Shown piece after piece: positions 35,100 to 45,200 of a stretch of DNA of 64,000 nucleotides. A model generated the notes under the pieces. That model was given only the letters and a program-made list of their open reading frames with translations, was not told the origin of the DNA and searched no databases. The stretch comes from Zygnema cylindricum (Eukaryota; Streptophyta; Zygnematophyceae; Zygnematales; Zygnemataceae): NCBI GenBank assembly GCA_037447655.1, contig JBBHKE010001635.1, positions 26,102-90,101 on the forward strand, in the 5' to 3' direction. Numbering within the stretch: the first letter of the stretch is position 1; each line of letters opens with the position of its first letter. Made by a program: the position numbers and the translations under genes.

Positions 35100-37628
35100 T
35101 AATTTTCATTTTGAAAAGATGATGCTGTATAAACCAGGCGCTAAAAACGATAAAGCGTTTGCGAAGAATGTAACGATCCATTCGACAAATCGAGTGGACG
35201 TGAAAATTGAATCGATTTTGCATTGGTACGATACTTTCTAGAATATTCGCAATGCCTTCAGTCCTTAGTGAAATTTAGAGTGTTCTAGTGTTTAGAATGG
35301 ACACGTGGCAGACTTCTAGAGGTTTTTTGGCGGCACACGCTCACACGTGCCACGCCATGGCTGATGTAAAATTGAAGAGACACCATGGGTTTGTGTTGGA
35401 GAACCAATTGAAAGAATACATGAGGAATAGAAGAGATAAGGAGATTGTAGTAAAGAAATTGTAATTTCGTGTTTTTTTACTAATGTGAGAATTTTTCCGA
35501 AATGTCCTGTTAATGTTGATTCAATGTGATGTAAATTTCATTAATTTTGTCGCTTCCGCTGCTATAGCTGCTCAATATTGAACATGGAGGCCGATATTGA
35601 TCCTTTCAAAGAAAAGGGAGTTTCAATGGTACAATGACATAGTACGCATGTTTCGTACAATGATATAATACGAAAACACATGTTTCACATTGAAATTGTT
35701 TAGTTTGTAAAATTTTTGACAATTTTCAATATCTGAACTTTAAATTACGTGGTACCACTGAAATCACGATGTTTAACTTCACAAACTTTACCCCATGGCA
35801 CGAAATCCTCAATATCACAGCCAATAATGTTGCCCAAATAATTGTTGAGACTTACCGATGGAACCATGACCTTAGTACTTAGGTTGTTTTTTTTTACATA
35901 GAATTTAACAAATATACTGACTCCCTTTTGCCTCTCTTTTTAATTCCTTTTGTTGACTTTTGTCTTCTATTCTTCGCTTCCCATTTACCATTAGCCATGA
36001 TTGTGTTACGATTCTTAGAAGCGAGGGATAGAGTGGAAGATCCCATTTTAGGGAATGATGAGCCGGCCAAGATATGAACTTAAAACCTTTCACTGTGGCT
36101 GTGATTGCGCCACCAGCCTTTATGTAGTGGCTGGTGAGTCCGTTTTATTAGGTGTTTTAGTGTGAGGTGCACCCCAGGTCTGGGTATTGATCGCTACATT
36201 TATGAACTTCGACATCTACTTTTCCTGCTTGATCTCCTTCTCAATTTACTCTCTTTTGCCCACCATGCCCTTTACTTCAAAAAAATATACCACAAATTTG
36301 AGTTCAAAAGATATTTACTCAAGAAAACACCGGAACAACATTTAATCTTGAAAGCACTCGCATCAAATGGCATTATGCAAGATTTTTTTTTAAAACACAT
36401 TAAAACGAGTTGCATTAAGAACAACAAAATGCAAAAAAAAACCCATGAAGCACAAACAATCTCCATGAAACACTATAATGTATCAGCTTCCATTAGTTTC
36501 TCAACTTAGAATGTTATTTGAAAGGAAGAAAAAAATAAACTCAACCAAAGTTCTACCAAAAGAAAGATCAAAAAGTTTCCTCCTAACATGACTTTCTTGT
36601 GCCCAAACTTCCCTCAAAAAGCTAAATTATACCACAAATGTAAACCTATCTTCGCTCAAACCATACACCTTAAGCCTAGCAACATCCTTTTCTTTCATGC
36701 TTCCAATCGACGGCTGAGATCAATTTCCAGATTTGAGATCCAATGGACCGACGACAGGACCCTGCAACCTCTTTTTATTTTTCAATTTTAGGGCCCACAT
36801 TCTCCACAGATTTTAGCCTCCTTTTATTTTCAATTCTGAACTCAAATGGTTCAAATGTGGTCAGAATTGTTGACCGATGACGTCAGCATTGTTGACTGCC
36901 TTCCATCTGAGATCAAGTTCTGACGATTGCACGATCTTCTGTCCCATTATTTTTTTTTTCCAAGTTGACTGCCCAGATTCGATCAGATAAAAGCAAACGA
37001 CCACAAACGAGATTGTTGAAAACTAAAAAAAAATAGAACAAAAGGAAAAGCAGAGTAGAAAGAGAGAGAAGACTTAAAGGTACCAATATGTTCTCCCAAA
37101 ATGAAAGTCTTAAACCCAAGACGAAAAAAAAAACGCCCAATTAAAAAAAACAACTTAGGCTTTATGTGAATACAAAATAACAAACATCTGAATACAAAGG
37201 ACAAGTTAAAAAAAAAACAAACATCCTTACAAACCCAACTAAGCACCAGAAAGCTCTAAAGCAAAACAAAAAACAGATCAAATAAAAGGACAAAAAACAA
37301 CAATAACCCCTATTCAACTCAGCTAAAGAACTGAAGGTATTAAAAAATAAAAATCATACCCAAATCCCAAAAATATAAAAGATTGCAAAAAATTAACACA
37401 CACTTTCCTAATAACTAAAAGCAAGACAGAGAAAAAAAAAAAAAAGGGGACAGCGAAAGAAAAAGGAAGGAACCATCTAGGATAAACAAACAAACTTAAA
37501 AAAAAAAAAAAAGCCATTCCTCCCTCCTCCTCCTCCTCCTTCCTCCTCCTCCTCCCCAAAAACAAAAGATTCCTATAACGTACCTCAAAATATCAATCCC
37601 TGTTCTTCAATCTTTTGCTGACGTCACG
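35100..37628. other. Intergenic, no recognised gene
   Basis: AT-rich DNA downstream of the STIG1-like gene. CACGTG (G-box) words occur at about 35303 and 35345. The largest frames (36162-36509, 36588-36791) have no recognised domain and biased composition. A short CTCCTCCTCC tract lies at 37517-37556. Confidence 0.45.
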
Positions 37629-38190
37629 TCAATTGTACAGGAGGCAAGCTCCTTCCGTACAAATTTGGCTGTTTTCGCACTTAAATCCGCACTGTCCACA
37701 ATTATTCTGGTCGGACAAATAAGCCGTACAGGATCCTCCGCAACACGTGTGACCGCGCGGGCATTTATTGAAGCACCGACCACAATGTTTCCGGGAATTC
37801 AGGAGACTCCAACATGATTTACTGTGGAATTGAACCAGCAATTAATTAAATTAATGAAAAAAAAAATGAAAAATATATATATATATATATATAATCTTGA
37901 ATAATAACCACAATGTTTTCTCGAATTCACCAAACTCCAACATGATTTACTGAAGAAAATAAACCATTTAAGTGAAATAATGAATTAAGAACATGCGGTC
38001 TAAATCCTCACAAAAAAAAGAAAAGAAAAAAAAAGGATAAGAGGAAGTAGGAGGATGAGAAAACAATGTATATGCACTTGCACCAGAAAACAATAAAAAC
38101 AATATATATATATATATATATTCCCTTCGACCTCCCGCACGATTCACCGAAAAACTCAATCAACAAATTGATAGGACAATAAACCAAAAA

Positions 38191-38229
<39 letters not shown>

Positions 38230-38799
38230 CTCCAGCACGATTCACCGAAAAACTCAATCAACAAATTGATAGGAAAATAAACCTAAAAATAAAAAAAACA
38301 ATATAGAAAAACTAACCAATAAATCACTAAACCGATAAAAAAAAATCAGTAAACAAGTGACAAACGGTCTAAATCGTCTAAAAAAAAAAAAAAAAAAAAA
38401 AACAATTAGCAGAAAATTTATACACTTTTCCCTCAAAAAACTTCCAAAAAGTCATCTAAATTCTTTCCAAACCTCCTCCCAAACCTTCCCAAAAAATAGT
38501 CCCCAAACCACCGTCACATGATTCCAAAAAAAAAAAAAAAAAAAAGCCAGCTGTCATCCGTACCTGCAGCATGTGACGGCCGTAGGATCCGAACGGAGCT
38601 TAAAATTTCTTCCGTAATCCGTACATATAGAAGCGTTTCTGTTACAGTGCTTCCCTACTCCGGGGGGGTGACGTCCCACTCCGGGGGGGTGGCGCCCCAC
38701 CCCAGGGGGGTGGTTTCCAGAGGCAGAGGAGGGAGAGAGGGAGAGAGAGAGTGCTAGAGCTGTGAGGGAAAGGAGGGAGAGAGCACGGAGGGAGGCCAT
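37629..38799 (-). CDS. STIG1-like secreted cysteine-rich protein, two exons
   Basis: Exon 1 38564-38799 and exon 2 37629-37821, GT-AG, phase-matched, giving 142 residues. Residues 1-27 are a Leu/Ser/Ala-rich signal peptide encoded within a CT-rich stretch. Three HPPGVG-containing heptapeptides follow (residues 29-49), encoded by a 21-bp DNA repeat. The rest carries about 16 cysteines in the STIG1 pattern: a CC near the exon junction, HCGRCFNKCPRGHTCCGGSC and NNCGQCGFKC. STIG1-family proteins are secreted plant proteins; some act in reproduction or as precursors of small peptides. The role here is not inferable, but secretion to the wall or apoplast is likely. The repeated Pro/Gly heptad is unusual for the family. 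The intron carries extra partial copies of the exon 2 start. Confidence 0.8.
37860..37950 (-). repeat. Extra copy of the STIG1-like exon 2 5' edge
   Basis: The + strand ACAATGTTTTCTCGAATTC ... CTCCAACATGATTTACTG repeats the start of exon 2 (37781-37824), including its acceptor, about 122 bp upstream on the transcript. It follows an (AT)n run at 37875-37893. Confidence 0.75.
38100..38285 (-). repeat. Two further degenerate exon-edge copies with (TA)n
   Basis: Two near-identical ~55-bp copies (CACGATTCACCGAAAAACTC...) at about 38136-38190 and 38228-38284 resemble the exon 2 edge more distantly. Each is preceded by a (TA)n microsatellite on the + strand. Confidence 0.6.
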
Positions 38800-39175
38800 A
38801 CTTGAGAAGGGAGGGAGAGGAGAGGGAGAAGGGAGAGGGGAGAGGGGAGAGGGGAGAGGGGAGAGGGGAGAGGGGAAAGGGGAGAAGGGAGAAGGGATAA
38901 GGGAGAGGGGAGAGGGGAGAGGGGAGAGGGGAGAGGGGAGAGGGGAGAGGGGAGACGGGAGAGGGGAGAGGGGAGAGGGGAGGGGAGAGGGGAGAGGGGA
39001 GAGGGGAGAGGGGAGAGGGGAAAGGAGAAGAGAGAGGGGAGAGGAGGAAAGGAGAAGGGTAGTGCAAGGAAGAGAGAACTGGGAGAGAGAGGAGTCGGAA
39101 TAATAGATGGGTAAAGAGGGGGGGAGGAGAGGGATTTAAGGGCGAGGGAGGGAGAGGAGAGACAGGATAGGTGGG
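38800..39175 (+). repeat. GGGAGA tract upstream of the STIG1-like gene
   Basis: About 370 bp, mainly AGAGGGG(AGAGGGG)n. In the transcript sense it is a CT tract running into the signal-peptide codons. Confidence 0.85.
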
Positions 39176-39923
39176 GAGACGGACGTAAAATGTCGTTTGG
39201 AACATTTGGCGCGCAGCTATTGGAAAAGAGAGCGTGACGTCATCAAGACTTTTTTCTTGAGAGCGTTTCAATTTTAAAATACGGAGGCGGTCAGTGAATC
39301 GCGACGGTGAATCTTTTACACGTGTGAGGTACTGCGACGTGACGTTCTGTGACGGGACGTACGAAGGCATGACGTACGGTGGCGTGACGTATTGTAGCGT
39401 GACGAAAGTACATTAGACAGGAGGAGACCGGAAATTGCAAAAATTAAAAAATAATTGGCGGCGGGTGACGAAGGTCGGTGGGATAGTGACAGCGTGGCGG
39501 AAATGACAAGGTGGTAATTATACAAAAGTACAAGTACGGAAAATTACATAAAACTAGATGGATGGTTCCCGAATTTGGAAGTACGAATTGTCGGTGCTTG
39601 AGGTTTGACAAGACAGGTGGGATTAGGAAAAGAGGAGTTGGATGTGTGTACGGAAGAGGGTTTAACATGTCAGCACGTGTGAGAAGAAAAGCGATAGACA
39701 TGACTTGCTAAATTCTGGCCGTTGCCGGCAACGGCTCACTGTACGGATGTCTAAGACTGACTGACAGCTTTGTCGTGTAGTACACCAAAGTAAGGAAAGG
39801 CCGCTACTCCGATTTGCGTGACCTTTTGTCAGTTTCGAAGACATCATTTAAGATTGACTGACAGATTTGTCGTGACTTACACGAAGATCAGCGAGTCTTG
39901 CGACTTAGATTTGCTAAACTGTA
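39176..39923. other. Intergenic, no recognised gene
   Basis: It contains a short GTGACGT/GCGTGACGTA repeat at about 39328-39405 (GTACTGCGACGTGACGTTCT and variants). It is otherwise unremarkable. Confidence 0.5.
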
Positions 39924-40143
39924 ACCACCGCGAATCGTTATTAGCGTCAAGGTTTATTTCGCCACTTAAAGCATATTTTCTCCGTACACACTTGTCCGAT
40001 TTTCAAAATGAAACCGCCAATCGGAAGCTGAGAATGATACCTTCCAATCGCAACCGTCAGATATACAATCCGACAAGTGTGTACAGAGAATAAATGTTTT
40101 AAGTGGTGAGAAAATCCTTGACGCTAATAACGATTCGCGGTGG
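39924..40143. mobile_element. MITE, TA-flanked, subfamily B
   Basis: Near-palindrome starting ACCACCGCGAATCGTTATTAG and ending CTAATAACGATTCGCGGTGG, with inner arms CACACTTGTCCGATTTTC and CAATCCGACAAGTGTG. It is the best preserved copy of this subfamily. Confidence 0.85.
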
Positions 40144-40363
40144 TACTATTTTCAGTTGCAAAGTCAGAGGGCAAAACAAATTCCAGCATGTCAAGGAAAT
40201 GGAGAGCAGACAAAATAAATGTACGTTTGGTGCCACGACGGACAATTGGATATCATTTTTCTGTAGCAGATGTTTGTTTACTTGTGGTTACGCGTCACTA
40301 TTTTATGCTAGTTACTGCTTACGCGTATGCGACGAAAGAGTTTTCAGCCTTGACTGTCTGAAC

Positions 40364-41071
40364 CATAGTTGTCCCGTGCGCACAATACGCACGAAACGAA
40401 CGCGCCAATACTACGCACGATAAGCATTTAACGATGAAAAAAATGTTATTAAATGCGTACCTGACAATGTAGCCGTACATTTTCGTACATTTGCGTACTA
40501 TTTTTGTACATTTCAGTACTTTTAGGGGGTTTGGGGAAATTTAGGGTACATTCTCGTGCGTTCTCAAATAATTTTTGTTAAACAGCCAACTATTATTAGT
40601 ACATATACGTACAGTGTCCGTAATTTTTCGTAATTTTGACGGTTATTATTTTGAGATTTTAAGGGTACATTTTAGTACTTTTCCGTATATTTCAGTTATA
40701 CAGACTTACATTTTCGTACATATACGTACGTCGTCCGTATATTTCAGTACTTTTAGGGTTAGTGATGGGGGGATTTTAGGGTGTTTAGGGTACTTCCCAT
40801 GCATTTCGTACATTCCGGTAAAATAAAGTACAGCTGCCTTACATTATCCGTACTCCTAGGTTTTCTAGGGTACACATGACGTACAATAACGTACATCTCC
40901 GTATGTTTTTCGTACGTTTTTAGGATTTTTTAAGGATTTTTTAGGGTTAAGGGGACGGTTTCCGTACGTTTTCGTACATCATACAGTGAAAACTAACGAA
41001 CGGTATGAAAGTAACGAATACTACGTAGTTTTCGGAAAAAAGTCAAAATCTGTACGAATAGGACAACTATG
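40364..41071. mobile_element. hAT-like element, family 3 (CATAGTTGTCC ends)
   Basis: Ends CATAGTTGTCC and GGACAACTATG. The flanks are GTCTGAAC (left) and GTTTGACC (right), an 8-bp duplication with two mismatches. The interior is full of GTACATTTTCGTAC/CGTACATTT words. A family 1 element begins 8 bp downstream. A fragment of family 3 recurs at about 41691-41880. Confidence 0.65.
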
Positions 41072-41079
41072 GTTTGACC

Positions 41080-41656
41080 CATAGTTCAAAAGTAAGTGCA
41101 AGTACACCCATACAATATGCCTATTGTACGTAAATTTTACAATGCTACCTTAAGACCCATATTGTATTGGCCGCAAAATGAAATAAAATAGTAACAGGGT
41201 TGAGTTGCACATGGATCGATAGAGAATTAAACGTCATGTCTAAATTTGAAAAAAAAATCGGACACAAAAATCTTTTTATGTGAGTTTTGAGCGACTTTTT
41301 ATTTAAGCCGTCAGATTTGGACGATCTGACGGTCGTTGATCAAAGTAGCGATCTAAGAAGATCACATGAAAAGCCCATAACACAACTTACAATAGGACTT
41401 GCGTCCGCGTTTTTTTTTTTCCCGGGATTTTTTTCCTGCACAATGTCATCCTACGCCGTGTCAGTTCGCTAAAAAATTTCGTCCGGCGGCGTGCGCTGTA
41501 CTATGATGATACGCCATTTTCTTACGTTCCTACAGGAGTGTGCACAGCTCACACACATACAGTATGCCTACGCTACGCGAGTTTTGTGCCAAGTTTTGTG
41601 CTCCTACCAAAGGCCTACCAAAGGCCTACCATAAAAACACCTACTTTTGAACTATG
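41080..41656. mobile_element. hAT-like element, family 1
   Basis: 577 bp with ends CATAGTTCAAAAGTAAGTG and CCTACTTTTGAACTATG, flanked by the exact 8-bp duplication GTTTGACC. The interior matches the other family 1 copies. Confidence 0.85.
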
Positions 41657-41886
41657 GTTTGACCTGATCACGTGAGGGTAAGAAAAGTCATAGATGTCCC
41701 GTGCGCACATCACGCACGGTATAAAATAACGAGTACTTCGTACGGTACGAATCCAACAATTTTGAAAAGTTGATGAAATGCGTACCCCACTTCGCATCCG
41801 TACATTTACGTATAGAGTCAGTTTTAAGTATAGTTGTCCGATTCGTACAGATTTGGACTTTTTTTCTAAAAACTACGTAGTATTCG

Positions 41887-42226
41887 CTTGTTTCTTAAAT
41901 TTTGTATCGTACGTTTCAAATTATACGGAATGTTGTACGGACATTGTTTTTAAAAAAGGACGTTGCTTCATTTGCGCATGTGTATTTTTATGTCCTCCAC
42001 TCCGTCTTCATAAGGAAAACGCCGTTGGGGATGCCATAAATTCCGCCGCTCGGCGACGAGCGGCCGAATTTATGGCGTCTCCAACGGCGGTTTCTTTCTA
42101 AAGACAGAGTGGAGGGCATAAAAATACACATGAGCAAATGAAGCAACGTCCTTTTTAAAAAACAATGTCCGTAAAACATTCCATACATTTTGAAACATAC
42201 GAAATTTACTAAATTTACGAAACAAG
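41887..42226. repeat. Long foldback (inverted repeat) hairpin
   Basis: The left arm from CTTGTTTCTTAAATTT pairs with the right arm ending AAATTTACGAAACAAG. The arms are about 160 nt each, centred near 42055 with almost no loop. Both arms carry AAAAAGGACGTTGCTTCATTT or its inverse. If transcribed it would make a long hairpin RNA. It could be a foldback transposon or MITE; no clear target duplication is seen. Confidence 0.8.
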
Positions 42227-42263
42227 CAAGCCATTAAATTTTGCCTTAAACGCCCAAGGGGAC

Positions 42264-45200
42264 ACAGCCATGGCTGCCTTAGGCGGCCAAGGAGACAGAC
42301 TAAGGGAGCAAGGGGTATAGCCCCTTGCAAAATGTAGGGGGTCAGACCAAGATTTGATCCTAGGTCTTAAAGGGTGAACGCCGTATAGAGTAGCCATCCG
42401 TCGTATCCGATAGATCTTTCATAAAGCGTTACACACATGGGGTACGCTTCGTATTTAAAGATGTACTCATGAACATACTCTATCTAACTAATTACGGATC
42501 GGGAAGTACATAGAACCAGCTCAGACGCACGAAATAAACATGGCAAACGAAATGAACGAAACAACATTTAAGTGAACAAACTAAATTAAGTGTCGGTTTC
42601 GAATCCCACGGGCCACATTAAAGTCGATATACCAGGATGAGCATTTGGCAGTTTATGGAGGCGACATCATCGGATGACACGTGGTAGGATGTTAGTAGAC
42701 AACGGATGTTATAGGAAGAGGAACCATGGCTTTGGATGTGACAGGCGTGAGCGAGGCGGCCATGCAATACCATAAACGTACAAGAAGTAAAACGACATTT
42801 GTACCTTCTTGTAATGTATAGTCTTCTGATAGGAAAGGTATAGAAGTAGTAGGGGGTTCAGAGAGGGATCTAGGACTTAGCAAATTTTGAGGGCCGCCTC
42901 TCTCCCAAAGAGTTAATGTATATATTGGTCATCTTCGACCATTGATAATTAATTGACCAAGAAATCAAATTCATATATTTCTTTTGCGTCTAACTCCGAG
43001 TTTAGATGAAATTTAGGACTTAGCGAATTTTGGCGGCCGCCGCTCTCCGAGAGAGTTACTGTATATATTGGTCATCTTCGACTGTTGATAATTAATTGCT
43101 CAAGAAAGCAAATTCAAAGATTTCTTTTGCGTCTAACTCCCGGGAGTTGCGGCCTTACAAAGGTGGGAGTGGTCAAAATATTCATGTGCTTCGGTGGCAC
43201 TTATTTAGTGGGAAAGTCAAAGGGGAAGATATTATCGTAGAGGCTTTAAATAGGTTGCATACTTTGTGGGCCAATGGAGGCCTCAAAGTTTCAAGCTATG
43301 GGCCCACCCTCTGGAGTGCCCATTTCCAAAAGAATCGGGTTCATATAATTGGAGATTGCGATGAAAGGTGCACTTTCTGAAAAATGTCTATGGGACATTG
43401 TGAGTGGTCGTGTGTGACGACCATCTCAAAATATGGGAATTTCACCAGTTTATGGAAAAATCAGATTTTTTAGAGGATTCCAGTAGACACAAGAGATAGA
43501 TGATGACGGTGAGAGCATGTGGTGGATAAAAGCAAATAGAAGGGAAAAGAAAAGCTCACACCACTAGCTACGGGATCTATACCAGTAGTAGCGGTTCCAA
43601 AAACAAAGGCAAATGATACAATAATTTGGGATAGCATCAACATGGTGGCAACCTATTTTATTCTCCTACTTTTTGCTCAAGTAGTTGTTACTCCTCACCT
43701 CAATGTGATCAATGCAGCCGATATGTATGAGGCTTTTGTATACATTTTTAAGAGTTTTAGAATTCAACAGTAACAGCAGTTGCGACTCCTCACCTCAATC
43801 TGGTCAAGGCAACCTATATGTGGGAGGCTCTTATATACATTTACAAGAGTGGAACGATTCAGCAGCAACAACTGGCTTATCAAAAAATGCAAGCATATGC
43901 TTACAAATGGTAAAGATGCTTGATTTTTCTAATGATCTAGTCGTATTGTTTATCGAGTTGGAGAGTGTTTGAAAAAAGGAGACCGAGAAATAAAAGGTGA
44001 ACACTCTACTTATGAAGTTGCTTGATGATTATGAGAACATTGTTAACAGAGTACAAGATCCGCAAGACAATCGATGGGTTTGGAATTCAATTGTAAAGAT
44101 GATTCTAGTGCGGGAAAATACAATGGAGATTGGTGGAGGAGGCAAGAATGTTCAAGAATTAGCAAGAGGAGCAGATAGGTGGAATGAAGATTAAAAAAAC
44201 CTTATAAAACGTTTGCAGGAGGAGGAAAGGGAAGCCAATCTGACTGATGTGGATCTAGACCTCCAAAAGGGCTTTGTCACTCATGTAAGAAGCCGGGACA
44301 TTACATGGCGGAGTGTACGTGATAACCGAGCTGAGAAATAGAAAAAAGCAGATTGGCGAATATGCCAGAGGAAAGAATAATGCATTTGTGGCAACACAAG
44401 TCAAAGGGGATAAGCAAAAGGATAAGGAGGATTTCAATGAGGATGACGGAGAACTTCTAATAATCGAGTAGCTGGATATGAAGGCCGAAACGGAGATTCC
44501 AAAGAAGCAAAACTGTGCCTGCGGAGTAAAAGAAGCTCCCGAAGAAAACTAGATTATTGACTCAGGTGCCTCTATGCACATGTGCAGAGAGAAACAGATG
44601 TTAACAAAAATAAAAAATATCGGAGACGAGAATGAGGCATTTGAGGCAACACATATCAAAAGGGAATTAGAAGGGGATAAAGAGGATTGTGATGAGAATG
44701 AAAGAGGAATTCTAATCAATGAGCAGCTAGAGATGAAGGTCGAGACTGTGATTAAAAAGAAGCAGAAGTGTGCCTTCGGCGGAGTGAAAGAAGCTCCCGA
44801 AGAAGGTTAGATTGGTGTCTCAGGTGCCTCTATGCATGTGTAGAGTAGAACATAGAAAGATTCCTAAGCATGTGTAGAGTAGAACATAGAAAAATTCCTA
44901 ATGTAGAGATAGAGTATTAGGCTGGGAGAGTAGTAACCACTAGCTTAGTGGGATCTGTGGACCTGAAAGTCTTAGAAAAAGGTAAGACATCAATAGTCAC
45001 TTTTTCATATGTTCATTCCATTCCACAGTTGAACAAAAACAATATCTCTACTGCGGTATTAGATGATAAAGACTTTGAGACTAATGCTAGGAAATGCGTC
45101 TTTACAGCTAGCTCTTAGGATGAAGTGTACTTCACAGCTGAAAAGAGTAATTAGGGAATGTTTTGGCTGAAATTGAGTAATGAAAACAAGGGAGTTTACT

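Noticed and set aside
34798-35241. 147-codon + strand frame
   Set aside because: Mostly covers a TA-flanked MITE and hAT-element edge, so it is not a gene.
36162-36509. 115-codon + strand frame
   Set aside because: Lys/His/Ile-rich, no recognisable domain, and no start or splice context. Likely chance in AT-rich DNA.
38642-39370. 242-codon minus-strand frame
   Set aside because: A CT-repeat frame overlapping the STIG1-like exon 1 in another frame. The STIG1 frame has the signal peptide and cysteine pattern and is the better call.
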